Source of the DNA: Ochromonas danica
Lineage: Eukaryota; Sar; Chrysophyceae; Chromulinales; Chromulinaceae
Assembly (NCBI GenBank): GCA_015146655.1
Contig: VKHL01000009.1
Location: forward strand, 62,001-126,000
Direction of reading: 5' to 3'
DNA: 64,000 nucleotides
Shown: positions 20,948-32,769 of the stretch, in pieces
How the letters are laid out: every line of letters begins with the position of its first letter
How positions within the stretch are numbered: position 1 is the stretch's first letter
Made by a program: the position numbers and the translations under genes
Notes under the pieces: model-generated
Seen by the model: the letters and a program-made list of their open reading frames with translations, nothing else
What the model was told of the DNA's origin: nothing
Database searches by the model: none

Positions 20948-23421
20948 CAGACCCAATCACAACCTAGCCGTCCACCTGCTGAGCAGAGACCAGCAGCTCA
21001 GCAACAGACTCTGTCACACACGCAGATCGGGGAGAGACGAGAGGCTTCAGCTTCATCTCCCTTCAGTTCTAATCGAAATATGTCGCCAGGCGGCCACAAA
21101 CAATCAAACGATGATGCAATAAACCTGTCCGGAAAACGCCTTCGCTCTGAGGAAGAAGAGCAGCACAATTCATCAAACGAAGGCAAACAACACAAGAGGA
21201 AACGTACTAGTCAAGAAATATTGGAGCCTGTACCAGCACAGCATGTCATAAGAAGGGAAGAAACCATACCCGATGGAGAGGATGTATCTGTGCTTTGGAT
21301 GGATGGGACGGTGGTTGACCGCAAAGAAGTGGAAGATAAGCTAGCGCAGGCTTTAGACAAGCTTAAGACTTGCTACAGCGATGAACAGCGTTTTCACAAT
21401 TGTCAAGCAGACGCAACAGCACTTCTGGAGGCTTTCTTTGATAGATCCAAGACCGACAATGACATCCTCGAACTCTGCAAGAAGATGAACAGCAAACATG
21501 TCCCTCCTAGTTGCTTGGAGATGAGAGGTAAATTCCGAGCGTTTTTCCCTTCGCGACAGTTTGTGGTGACGCCGCGATTTCGAACCATTGTGATAACCGA
21601 ATCTGTCACCGATCCTCTTCCTCAACGACCAATGGAAGAAAGTACGACCGAGGAGGAAGAGGAAGATGTTAGTGATGATGAAAATCGGGGAAATATGGAT
21701 GTCAGCAAAGGTGAAGAGTCTAATGACGTTATGAAAAATAAAGAGCCGTTCACTCCAGTATCATTACAGCAAGGTTTGAGCATCCCCGTTCGGAACGATT
21801 TCTCTATATCAACTTCACCGCGAGATAATCAAAGGCCTCTCTCCAGTCCAGTAGATAACAGCCGACCAAGCCAACATTCGACAACATCGTCAACATCGAG
21901 CGATCAAGTTCGACTACCGTCAACGGACAACACGGCTGCCTCATCAAACGTTGCAGGGAAGCTGCAAGGTGCTGAAGCTTCGGTTGTTTTTGGGTCATCT
22001 ATTTCAAATGGCGCCCTTGGCATCAGTCTCGCACCAGCACCATTGTCTTGGACTACAGACCATTCCCATGGGACAAAAGATTACCTTTCAAGACTTTCAA
22101 ATGAGAGCGCACAGAAAGAGAGACAATCGCCTGCAATCTCAGTGGTTTCAAAGTCGAAGACTATTGACTCCTCTCTGGGATCCTCTTCCAGCCTCTCCAC
22201 TTCTATGAAAGCAGACCAACGCTCTCTTCCAGATCAAGGATTAGAACCATCCTCTCTCTTGAAGACCCCTATTGAGCGGCTTCCCTCTTCCTCTTCCTCT
22301 GCCGCTGGCGTTATCGATCTCACTGCAGAAACAAACCAGGCAGCTCAAACGGATAGGAAAGCACAGTCAATCCCTCCTTCCCCGCAAGTCTCTTCAAGAA
22401 CAACTTCTCAACCTCTTCCTTCTTTGGAAGGGGATTCTCGTTCTATACCCACTTCATCGAATACCGTCTCAATGCGGGAATTGCATCCTACACCAGAGCA
22501 ATATCAAGAATTGAGCTATTTTTTCTGCTGCTATATTGCTGCGATTCCTTTGCATTATTTTGGATATAGCGAAGAGGTACGAGCCGCTGTGGGGAGAGCT
22601 GTTGCGGCGGTACTCAGAGTAAATAGCTTCCATGAAGTTGAACGACAAGCATCTGTACATAATATCACGAGCGAGACACTTGAGCGTTTTATCAATATGG
22701 GTCGTGAATACATGATAAGTCTCTTTAGTATGCACTTAAACGAACATTTTTCGTTGGCACAGGCGCATCAGATATTAATGAGAGAACTACTATCTTTTTT
22801 GCCAAGGTCTCTTTATCAACCGCAAAACCAATCCGCAGCAGGAAATATTATTAGTCCACAAGTACATCAGCAATCTCATTCCACCGGGTTGGTCCAGAAT
22901 ACTGCCATTGGACCTCGTCGAATTGTTGAACAGTTTAATGGTCAAGTTCCCGTACAGAACTCGAACCGGCCACAGCAGCTGCCATTCACACCTTCAATGT
23001 AGGTACATTCCTTTGCATTCTTTCTGGCTATTTGCATTTTGATTCTTAAGTGCGCTTGACTACGTCTTCTTGTAGAGCTAACAATCCTCCACGAGCAGCT
23101 CCGATATATTACCCTCCAGCATATCCCATACATCAAACACCAGCATGGAGCAGCACAGGGTCATCTGGAAATGACTTTTTCTATAACCGCGCTTCTATGC
23201 AAACATTTTCGGCACATTCTCAGAATAATGGAGCTCCCCTCTCATCAATTCAAAATGCGCCACCACACAACACCTCCTTTTTGAACATACAGCCTCCTGG
23301 CCCTCGAGCGTACCCTTTGAATCCGATGCTAAATCAACCTCAAACAAATGCTCCAAGCTCGAGATCACAAGAAACACAACCAACTAACCCACAAGAAGCA
23401 CAATGGCCGATGTGGCGATAG
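19585..23421 (+). CDS. Glutamine/proline-rich disordered protein, copy B
   Basis: Paralog of the 14,060-18,076 gene with the same three-exon plan (19585-20137, 20199-22998, 23076-23421) and about 1,232 residues. Exon 1, intron 1 and most of exon 2 match copy A nearly perfectly. The Q/P repeat tract is shorter and carries a longer pure CAG run (about 20,922-20,943). The helical block encoded by about 22,485-22,856 is strongly diverged from copy A: for example RAWKMHLKEHLLL in A is ISLFSMHLNEHFSL-like in B. The VIDLTAE motif and the basic region are kept. As in copy A the start codon is unresolved: no in-frame ATG is found between the upstream stops and the body of exon 1, and the possible upstream ATG seen for copy A is missing here. 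Both copies look open throughout, so both may be expressed. Confidence 0.7.
20725..21005 (+). repeat. Coding minisatellite (Q/P/S repeats), copy B
   Basis: In-frame imperfect repeats encode PPAEQR/PATEQGPTAQQQ units and glutamine runs, including eight or more consecutive CAG codons near 20,922-20,943. The array is shorter than the matching one in copy A. Confidence 0.85.
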
Positions 23422-23615
23422 CTCCCGCTCACTTGAGACTTGTGACTTTTATTTATGGAGATTTATTATTGACTTCATTTCATCAATATATGAAGAACAA
23501 TGATAGGGGATCAACAATTTGGATGTACCTATAATTGTACTGAACTATCATTAGATAGTCAGTTAACTTACACTTCATGGTATATACAGAATACACAGAC
23601 TTTACAAACACTGTT

Positions 23616-25229
23616 CTAGCCTTCCAGGAGCTCCAACAATCGATCAGCGGTCCATCCACCTTTCTTGCGTGATATTCCCTCTTTACGTTCAATTTTTCTC
23701 ACCACATGAGCAAGAATTCGCTCGTTCATTCGTGCTGAGGTAGCAGATGGTGGCATGCTGCGATTCTTGATCTCCTGGTAGGTTGCGGCTGACTTTGGTC
23801 TTCTGCTGTCTACTCCACTTCGATTTGTTCGCATGGAGGGAGAGCCTGGAGTCATTGCCCGACCCGTAGCCATAGGACTTGCAGTGCGCGTATCAGGTTG
23901 AGAAGAACAGGCAGATTTCGCGCTGAGGCCGAATGCAGATGGTACAGCCGACAATGGTGGAGGAAGGCCAGCCTTCAATCCCCCCAAGAAGTTATGCTGC
24001 ATCTGCATCTGTTCCGCCGTCATTAACGTGCGAATAACAGGACTGGGAGTACGTCCACCGCTATTGCCTTGAAGTGCAATTCCTTGAGAAGCCAGGTCAA
24101 CCGATTTCGCACGATTCTGTCGGAATGTCTTCAATGCATCCAGATCAGACAATGCTGCCTGGAAGGTGTTGATGGGTGGCGGCTGAGACGACATTTCCAT
24201 TATAGCAGTGATAGCATGCTGCTGACGAGAGGCGTCTGGTCGCGCTTTGTCCAACAGAGCACCGCCAGTCATTGCGGCATACTTTGCGCGTAGATCGCCA
24301 TTTTCCTTCTTGACTAACTTGATCTGCTTCATGAAGTGATCTCGAGTGACATCTAATTTACCTCGTAATTCCAGATATTTCTCATCCATGAGTTTTAGCT
24401 GGTCTTCCAATACTTTACTTCCTTCATTCACTTCATGCAATGCCCTAATCACAAGACAAGTCGTCAGGGTATGTGGCGGTTTGACTGTTTTGATTGACTC
24501 TCACCGTTGCTGTGTGGCGATAATTCGTTGTTGACGATCGATCTTGGCCTGCAAAGCTCCATCTTCTTTCTCGTTTTTACGGCTCTCTTCAATAATCTTC
24601 AAACGCTTGGCTGACTCGATCTTGAGTGCTTTCATGAGCTTCTCCACGTGATCGACGAGGACGGTGATCTTCTTGTTCTGAGACTGGATGAAGTCCTCAA
24701 GGACGGAGTGCTGACTCTTCTCCTTCTGTAGCTTCCCTGCCAGTCGTTTGTACTTGAGATACCAGTCATCTTTCTTGTCAACTTGCTGTAAGGTTTGGAG
24801 GATTTCTGCTTCGAAGTGTTTGCTCTTCTCGATGATTGCTCGCTCTTGTTTAGTCAGGCGGCCAGAAGGATAAGAAGAAGAAGAGGAGGCTGGAGGATGT
24901 TGCTCCAATGGAACAGTTTGTTTGGAGAGAAGAGAAATGGAGGTTTCGATCACTTGGCGATAGTCTTCCTCAGTGGCCAAGCTGTCGGACATGTTCACCT
25001 GGCTAGCGAGCTGACAGAGCCATTGATGAAGAGTAGATGAGAGAGGGGCTGAGGTTCTATCATCAGCCTTAGTGCGGGTGATGACAGTGGCAGCAGTGTT
25101 ATTGTTATTGTTAGTGTTAGCAGAGGTAGCGTTAGTCGTGGTAGCAGAGGTTGTGATCGCCCAGCCCTGCGCCTTTCTGTCACTCTCTTGAGACAAAACA
25201 TCTTCTACTGAACTTTCCTGAAGATCCAT
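23616..25229 (-). CDS. Coiled-coil protein, intact copy
   Basis: Predicted 517-residue protein from two exons, 25229-24505 and 24444-23616, separated by a 60-nt intron. The N-terminal 55 residues are low-complexity (T, N, A). Residues about 110-300 form a long coiled coil rich in K, E, Q and L heptads (KITVLVDHVEKLMKALKIE, QAKIDRQQRIIATQQR, EDQLKLMDEKYLELRGKLD). A proline/serine/threonine linker and a basic conserved-looking end (ERILAHVVRKIERKEG, TADRLLELLEG) follow. I do not recognise the family. The layout fits centrosomal or axonemal proteins, and the divergent neighbour is an FOP-like centriolar gene, so a ciliary role is a reasonable guess. The ATG at 25,229 is followed by an open frame. 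Unit A contains a broken duplicate. Confidence 0.75.
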
Positions 25230-25525
25230 TTCAATAAAATACCTCTTTCGATGGGAAGGATAGGTAGTAAGTTAGAAATAAATAAAAGCCAGAAAGTCGG
25301 AAAGAGAAAACGAGATGAAAGAATGAACTGTTACATCTCCCTCTTAAGTTAACTCCAATGGAATCCATGGAATCCATTGGAGTTTTTACAACGTTACTCT
25401 CAGCTTGCAGACAAAATATCAGTTGAAAGTGATGGTTATTGAGGTTTAAAAGCGTAATAGTGGACTTTTCTGTCAGTGAAGGAAAGCAGTTCGAGGTTTG
25501 AATCAATTTGACAAGTACAGTATGT
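25230..25525. promoter_or_regulatory. Divergent promoter region, coiled-coil gene / FOP-like gene
   Basis: This 296-bp gap separates two genes that start in opposite directions, so it must hold both promoters. It contains a short inverted stretch around 25,360-25,385 (CCATGGAATCCATTGG), but I recognise no named element. Confidence 0.45.
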
Positions 25526-28303
25526 ATGATGGTGAATGCAGATCTCATTGAAGCAGTTCAACGATCTCTTGAACGAGAAGGTTCTCTTCAGGTATTCCTT
25601 TTCAATCCCACCATTGAGTTAATTGATTTCTAATTTGATGTTTTCAATGTCAGACCATTCGAGCGCAATTGAGAAGAAATGTTCTCCAAGTCCTCTCGCA
25701 ACAATCCGCTGGCCTTCCAAAGCAGCAAGAAAATGAAGTCTTTCGATCTCTTTCTTCCACTGAGAAAGGTTTTCAAATTCCCAACTTGTTAATCCCTTGA
25801 ACAACACAAAGTCTTCCGTGACATTTCGTCATGTTGCTATCGTGTTGTTGTTGTTCGCATTCGACAGGAAGGGTGATGCTCTGGGTGGTGAGAGACTTCC
25901 TCGAGCGTGTGGGTTTGAAAGAGACCTTGCTGGTCTTCGATGCCGAGTCCAACTGCCAGGTCAGCCTCGCATAGGACCACATCATCACCTTGTGATATAT
26001 GCCCATATAGTAGTTGTAGACACATGTCCCCTTGGTCTGTGCTCTGCTTGACTCTAGCTTTCTCTGTCTATTTGTAGAGGCCCAGCAACAGCGATCTCGA
26101 GGTTTTGATGCAAAAGGTCGGACCACTTGATCAGTCGAGCTCCTTGCTTGAAGCAGTCGTGCTCTTTCTCCATCGCCCCACTGCCGAGGTCGGAGGTGGA
26201 GGCGGAGGAGGAGTGCAGAGAGCAGAGGCCAAGATCTCCAGTCCCAAGCAGCTCTCTCCCATCGAGAAGAAAAGCAAAGGCTTCGACTACAAGCAGTTCC
26301 TGGAACAAGAATCTCCTCCTTCTTCTCCTCCTGCTTTACGATCACACGCACACACTTTGAATCCTATCAGCAACAGCAACAAAAGCCTCGACTCGCCAGA
26401 GGAGCGAATGGCAGAGGACAGCAAGGATCAAGACTCCTTAGGCAGCAGCCAGGAGCTGGACGCTCTCTTAGCGCTGAGTGGGCAGAGCTTGACACGGCGA
26501 CCGATTGGCGGCAGATCGACTCTCGCTCCTCTGCCAAGTGTCAAGCCTAAGGCAGTGCCAGAGCTAGCAGATAGCAGTCTGGATGAGTCCTCCTCATTCC
26601 TCCAACCTTCCCCCGAGAAGCCGAAGGAAGAAGAGAAAGTGGACCGTGACCGTGCTGCCATCTCTCGTGGTGAAGAGAAAGGACAAGAGGAAGAGGGCAA
26701 ACACAAGGAAGAAGAAGAGTCAGAGATCGAAGAAGTGGAGGACGAAATCGAGGAGTTGAATGAAGAAGAAGAAGACAACGAAAGTCATCATAGCATGGAC
26801 AGACGAGAGGAGGAGAAGAAGGAGGAAGAGGTCAGGGGAGTGAGAGGGCAGAAAGATGTGTTAGTCGAGGAGGAGGAGGAGGAGGAGGAGGAGGAGAAAA
26901 GACCCGAGGTGGAGGAAGACTCTGATGCTGGCCCTGAGCACGACAGCGAGGAGGAAAAGGAGAAGGAAGAGGTTCGCAGCAGTTCTCTGAGAGGAGGACC
27001 TCGTGTGGTGGCTGTGAGGGAGACTTCTCGCGATGAGGAAGAGAATGACGACAGCGAGGAGGAGGTCAGCCTGCCTAACAACTCTGACAATGCATTGCGA
27101 GGAAGAGCTCAGATCTCTCGCTTAGGATCCGCTGCAGTCACTCGCTCAGTGGGTGGATGGGATCGTCTGTCACGCAGCGCTGCTAATGACCTGCACAGCC
27201 ACGATGACAACGACGATGACAGAGATGATGATAGCAGTCCCAGCCCTCCTCCAGTCAGAAGCCGCGACCAACAAGCAGCACAGTCTTCTACCTCTATGAT
27301 GGATGCCAGCAGTTCCTTTGAAGAGAGCGCAGATGCCATGGGCATGTCATCAGCTGTCTTGCAGGTGAGCTACCGCAGCAATCAAGATGAAGAAGAAGAG
27401 GATCATGATGATCTTCGTGGCAGAGGGAAGGTCGTGAAGCCTCGAGAGGATGACTTCGATTACGAGGAAGAGTTCCTGTCTGAGGAAGAAGTCATCCATC
27501 ATCCCGAGGACGAGGAAGAAGAAGAAAAAGAAGAACCAACTCGTCCTAATGCTAATGCTAGTGCTGCTCCTGTCTCTGTAGCAGCAAAGAGTCAGTCGCC
27601 ACAGCGCATGTTTTCAGCTGGACGACACAACCTCAGCATGCAATCCGAAGACTATGACTATGGCGAAGACTTCGAGGAAGACGAAGAAGACGAGGAGGAG
27701 GATCAGAAGGAGCAGCGAAGAGGAAGAGCTAACCAGGATGAGGACGAGGAAGACGAAGACGCAGCGGGCACTTTTCGATTGTCTTCACAAGACAAACCTG
27801 CTGTACCTCGTCAGGCTGATGCACGTGAGGAGAAGGAGGAGGAGAGTCAGGGGGAGGAGTTGGAGGAGAGCATAGAAGAAGAGGTACCTGAGGAGATGTC
27901 TGTGGGCCAGGAGAGCGAGGATGAGGAGGAGCGAGGTAGTGGTGGAGGTGGTGGAGGTAGTGGTGCTAGTTGGGGTGGAAAGAGACAAAGCGATGACTCT
28001 GGAGGTCTCTTTCGTCAGCGATCAGGACTCTTACCTGGTGCCAACAATAGACCATCTGCCCATGCATACCTCGACGACTTGGATGATGATGACGATGATG
28101 ACGAGGGAGGCTTCAATCCCAGCTCCTACCTTTCCTCTGCAGTCCAGGCCAGAGCTCCGGCAGTTATGAAGCATGAGGAGGAGGAGGACGAAGATGTCCC
28201 TGCTTCTCCGCCACTGGCTACTCGACGAGAAGAGAAATCCTTCCAATCGGATGAGTTCAGTGCTGGGGGAGGAGATAGCGAGGATGACATCCATGACTTC
28301 TAA
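25526..28303 (+). CDS. CEP43: FOP-like (CEP43) centriolar LisH protein with acidic tail
   Basis: Four exons, 25526-25591, 25654-25768, 25868-25959 and 26078-28303, join in phase to 832 residues. The first three short exons build an N-terminal TOF-LisH dimerisation domain: TIRAQLRRNVLQVLSQQ, SSTEKGRVMLWVVRDFLERVG, LKETLLVFDAES. This layout is that of FOP/FGFR1OP, FOR20 and plant TON1, which act at centrioles, basal bodies or cortical microtubule arrays. KGFDYKQFLE follows near residue 150. The remaining roughly 650 residues are extremely acidic, with glutamate/aspartate runs broken by serine, glycine and short aromatic motifs (DDFDYEEEFLSEEE, EDYDYGEDFEED), and are surely disordered. The tail is far longer and more acidic than in FOP. 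I chose the second ATG of the local pair, at 25,526, because the first gives a frame that stops. Confidence 0.78.
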
Positions 28304-28617
28304 ACGGCTTCTTTGGCTTGTTTATCTCTGTCTTGACGTGTGTGTGTATGTGTGTTGATGTGTAATGAAATAACGTTAGTTTACCTTATATATTCTTTCT
28401 ATACAATACAGTCTTCGAGTATTTGCTAAATTCGAGCTACTGTAACCAAACTCTCACAAGTCATCTCTTTTAAGTTAACATTCTAGATCTGGCGGTCTGG
28501 AGGTCTGGCTCTCCTCTGTCTCTGAAGGGAAACGCAAGCAACAAGGCTGGAAGGAAGGCAAAGGCTTTGTTTGGACCATTTGACTGCGATAACTACCAGC
28601 AGACCCTGTCGTCAATC

Positions 28618-31162
28618 ATGAGCGCTAAGCCTGATGAGACTGTCAAAGTTGTGGTGAGAATTCGTCCCATGAGCTCTGAAGAGCAACGAAATGGAAATTT
28701 AGTGTAAGTCACCATTCCAGTTCATTCCAACACATTTTGTTTTTGAATTTCCCCTCCCTTGTTGTTGTCTTCTAGTGCGGCAGAGGCGTATTCTGATCGT
28801 GGGTTGATCTCTATAAAGAACCCTAAAAGTGGTGAGAGCGAGCCTTCTAAGGACTTCTTCTTCGACGCAGTTTTTGGTCCCAATGCTGAGCAGAAGAACA
28901 TTTATGACATTTGTGCTTCTGGTGTGGTGGAAAGTGTCTTAAATGGATATAATGGGACTATCTTTGCCTATGGACAGGTTAGTGTTTCTCTCTCTCATAG
29001 TCACTCACTCACTTACTCACGGACTGACTGACTGTGTGTATTCCATGTTGACGACATTCTCGCTGTGCGTGTTAACCTGATATAGACTGGATCAGGCAAG
29101 GTGAGATAGGCTTGTTTTGCGGACATCTCTCTCTCTCTTAGCGTATCTCACTCACTATTGTCGTCTGTTTTTGTCATTCAGACGCACACGATGGAAGGTC
29201 GACCTGATCCTCCGTATCTACGAGGCATTATCCCTAACTCTTTCCAACATATCTTTGAATATGTTTCCTCTGCGCAAGATAGACAATTCCTTGTCCGTGC
29301 TTCTTATCTTGAGATCTATAATGAAGATATTCGTGACTTGTTATCAAAAGACCCGAAAAACTCTTTAGATATCAAAGAGAATATTGACACGGGTGTCTAT
29401 GTCAAAGGCTTGACCTCTCTTGTTGTGAAGAATGTCGCTGAGATTGACCATGTCATGCAAGCAGGGAAGAAGAATCGTTCAGTTGGAGAGACCTTGATGA
29501 ACAAGACGTCTTCTCGATCCCATTCCATCTTCACTATTGTTGTTGAATGTGCAGAGAATAATGGCGAGCATATTCGTGTTGGCAAGCTGAACTTGGTGGA
29601 CTTGGCTGGGTCTGAGAGACAGAGCAAGGTCAGCAAACACGTCTCTCCCTCTCTCTACCTCTCCTTGTTGGATGCCATGGCTTAGCTACTGTGATTGATT
29701 GATTGATAATCGATAGACTGGAGCCACGGGTGATCGTTTGAAAGAAGCTAACAATATCAACCTTTCCCTCGCAGCACTGGGTAATGTGATCACTGCCTTG
29801 GTCGATGGCAAGTCCACCTACATCCCTTATCGTGACAGTAAACTCACTCGTTTACTACAAAACTCTCTTGGAGGCAATGCCAAGACTGTAATGTGTGCCA
29901 ATTGTGGTCCTGCTGACTACAACTACGACGAAACATTGAGTACCTTGAGGTCATCATCGTCATCATCATAATCCTACACAATCTTGACATGTGTGTGTGA
30001 GAGAGAATATGAAACTAACCAATTGCATGGTGATGGTTGTTGTTATTTTCTAGATATGCTAATCGTGCTAAGAATATCAAGAATAAGCCGAAGATCAATG
30101 AAGATCCTAAAGATGCTATGCTTCGTGAGTATCAAGATCAGATTCGTGCATTGAAAGAGCAGTTAGAAGCCACAAAACGTGGTGTCATGATTGATGAGCA
30201 TGGTCAAGCTGTGCCGATTCATAATGCTCGGCAAGAGATTGTGGAGAAGATTGTGGAGCGAGAAGTGGTGAAGGAAGTCAAGGTGGGCATTTCAGAGGAG
30301 GAGATGGAAGAGATTCGTCGTAAAGCTGTTGAAGAGAAGCAATTCCTAATGAAACAAGCAGCTGAAGATATGAAGGCATTGATTGATCAACAATCACGCA
30401 CAGCACAGGTACGACAAACAGATGAGATGAGATAACACATCATGTGATACCATCTGATGGTTGATTGATTGTCTATGTACTGATGATGATAATGGGATAG
30501 GAACGTGCGGAGTTACAAGCTGCTTTAGATCGCGAAGCAGAAGATCGTCGTCTGCTTGAATCTCAGCAAAAGGCTTTGCAGGACAAGCTGCGCGGTATGG
30601 AAGAGAAGTTGATCAAAGGCGGTGAGGTCTTGACCAAAGCCTCAAAACAAGAAGCGTTGCTTCGCAAGGCAGAACAAGAGCTTCGACAACGACAAATCCA
30701 AGAAGCTGAACTAGCTCGTGAGTTAGCAGAGAAGGAAGAAGCGAATCTTCAACTAGAAGAACATTTCTCCTCCTTACAGGAAGAAGTGGAAGTCAAGACG
30801 AAGAAGTTAAAGAAGTTATGGAATAAATACCAGGGTGCATTGAAAGAATCACAAGATCTACAGCAAGAGTTCCAGTCAGAGAGGACGGATATGTTGGATT
30901 CCATTCGACAATTAACTCGTACGATCAAGTTGAAAGATCTGATTATCTCGAACTTTATCCCTGAGGAGCTGTCCAAAGCGATTGAGAAACGAGCTCAATA
31001 TGTCGAGGAGGAAGATGTTTGGGTTGTGCCTCGTGTTGAGTTGGCTGGAAACAATGTCAAGGCTTCTGTCTCTCGTCCCATGGCCACGAAAGGTCGACGA
31101 CCTGAGACTGATTTCTCTAAGCAACGGAAGCAATTCGATGCCAATCCAAGGTAATGAATACA

Positions 31163-31219
<57 letters not shown>

Positions 31220-31814
31220 TGTGTGTGTGTGTGTGCTGTCATCCATGAGGTATATCAAAATACATGATAATGTGATATGTTGTGTATTCAGATATAAGGT
31301 TGACAATATCCTCAACCTCGAATTGGATGGACCTGAGAGAACAACTCAAGAATTCGCAGGACCTGGAATGGTTTCTAAAGTAGATCCTGTGCTTGACATG
31401 GACTTCAATGGTGGCGGAGATGGAGATGATGTTGCCTTTGATGGTTCAGTTGCTCAACCCATTAGTTCGCCTTACTTGTCCTATGGCGGTCTGGCAGGAG
31501 AAGGAGGAGATGATCGAAGCATTCGCAATACCTCTGAGAAGTCTGTCTCTCGACCCAAGACAGGCAAGAAGCGTTCATCAGAAGCCAAGGCCGCGGCTCC
31601 TAGTAATGGGGGAGGGGCAGACTACTACGGCGGAGGGTCTGGTGGAGGCAGCAATGGTAATGGTAATGGTAGTGCCATGGCACGTCCTAAAAGCGCTTCA
31701 CGTCGTCGTGAGCCTGAAGGCAACGGTAGCAGTCGTGGCGATGACTATGGGGGAGGAGGATACCAGCAGGAGGACATGGTGTATCCAACTTCTCGTGGCT
31801 TGGTGAGGAAGTAG
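28618..31814 (+). CDS. KIF3: Kinesin-2 motor subunit (KIF3/FLA-like)
   Basis: Plus-end microtubule motor of intraflagellar transport. Eight exons: 28618-28703, 28776-28977, 29086-29100, 29182-29628, 29717-29949, 30054-30408, 30501-31150, 31292-31814. They join in phase to 836 residues. The motor domain fills about 1-340: [25 protein letters not shown] (Walker A), SSRSHSIF (switch I), LVDLAGSE (switch II) and a neck [27 protein letters not shown], which is diagnostic of kinesin-2. A coiled-coil stalk runs to about 650, and a glycine-rich, basic tail closes the protein. Exon 3 is a 15-nt microexon coding only TGSGK. The intron before the last exon contains a long GT microsatellite. The last codons and 3' UTR are tandemly repeated downstream. 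Confidence 0.95.
31166..31235 (+). repeat. GT microsatellite in the last kinesin intron
   Basis: About 70 bp of almost pure (TG)n with one A interruption lie directly after the splice donor of intron 7 (GTAATG at 31,151). The tract is expected to be length-variable and could influence splicing of the final exon. Confidence 0.95.
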
Positions 31815-32603
31815 CCTGACATGACATGGTGATGATGACTGTGTGTTTCGTGCAACACGATCAAAGCGTTCAATCAATTACATGGTATGTAATTAAATAA
31901 AGCTTGCAGCAACCTTTTCATTCTTCTTTCCTCTTAATCTTTATGGTTTTATCTGCCAAGTCAAAGCCATTCGTATTGAAACTATACAAAGGAACATTCG
32001 AGATTAATCCCGACGCAAACGAAGTGAGTGATTTTCTTATGGTAATGGTAGTGCCATGGCACGTCCTAAAAGCGCTTCACGTCGTCGTGAGCCTGAAGGC
32101 AACGGTAGCAGTCGTGGCGATGACTATGGGGGAGGAGGATACCAGCAGGAGGACATGGTGTATCCAACTTCTCGTGGCTTGGTGAGGAAGTAGCCTGACA
32201 TGACATGGTGATGATGACTGTGTGTTTCGTGCAACACGATCAAAGCGTTCAATCAATTACATGGTATGTAATTAAATAAAGCTTGCAGCAACCTTTTCAT
32301 TCTTCTTTCCTCTTAATCTTTATGGTTTTATCTGCCAAGTCAAAGCCATTCGTATTGAAACTATACAAAGGAACATTCGAGATTAATCCCGACGCAAACG
32401 AAGTGAGTGATTTTCTTATGGTAATGGTAGTGCCATGGCACGTCCTAAAAGCGCTTCACGTCGTCGTGAGCCTGAAGGCAACGGTAGCAGTCGTGGCGAT
32501 GACTATGGGGGAGGAGGATACCAGCAGGAGGACATGGTGTATCCAACTTCTCGTGGCTTGGTGAGGAAGTAGCCTGACATGACATGGTGATGATGACTGT
32601 GTG
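31660..32603 (+). repeat. 379-bp tandem repeat spanning the kinesin 3' end
   Basis: About 2.5 direct copies at an exact 379-bp period: AGTGCCATGG recurs at 31,671, 32,050 and 32,429. Each unit holds the last roughly 50 kinesin codons with stop, the 3' UTR with an AATAAA-like signal, and about 120 bp of further sequence with a first-exon-like frame. The third copy stops shortly after the kinesin stop codon, near 32,603. Copies look identical by eye, so the array is very young or is an assembly artefact. The extra kinesin ends lack an upstream splice acceptor and cannot act as exons by themselves. Confidence 0.92.
31943..32023 (+). pseudogene. Orphan first exon, repeated at 32,322-32,402
   Basis: An 81-nt frame opens with ATG, codes 27 residues (MVLSAKSKPFVLKLYKGTFE then INPDANE) and ends at a strong donor, GTGAGTG, in phase 0. 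The sequence recalls the N-terminus of dynamin-like large GTPases (guanylate-binding/atlastin group), but it is too short to be sure. Both copies sit in the 379-bp array, and no second exon follows on the plus strand before the opposite-facing sedolisin gene. It is best read as the stranded first exon of a gene whose body was lost or moved. Confidence 0.45.
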
Positions 32604-32769
32604 ATGATTAGAAGACTTTAATAAAAGATGATTATTGTTGCATGACTAAGTTTCCCATCCATGCATAGTTAGAAGATTTACAAAAAAAGATTCTAACCAA
32701 TATTATAAGTGTGTTCACAGTTCATAAGAAATGTGAAAATGACAAATATGAAGCTAATGACTAGAGTGT

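Larger units (their letters stand above)
19263..25066. repeat. Tandem duplication, unit B (about 5.8 kb)
   Basis: The second head-to-tail copy. It carries the LRR stub, the second glutamine-rich gene and, reading out at its right end, the intact coiled-coil gene, whose 5' end lies just beyond the unit. Intron and 3' UTR sequences match unit A almost base for base, which points to a recent event or continuing gene conversion. Differences cluster around the LRR 5' end, in the repeat tract, in one block near the end of the glutamine-rich gene, and near the junction. Confidence 0.92.

Noticed and set aside
25773-26351. 192-codon minus-strand frame
   Set aside because: It overlaps the spliced FOP-like gene, whose exons join in phase and show a recognisable domain; the opposite frame shows none.
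26428-28294. Serine-rich minus-strand frames
   Set aside because: These are mirror images of the GAG/GAA-rich acidic exon, which read as serine/leucine runs on the other strand.
31904-32564. Two identical 93-codon plus-strand frames
   Set aside because: They are read-through artefacts of the 379-bp array that join the orphan exon to an out-of-frame kinesin tail.
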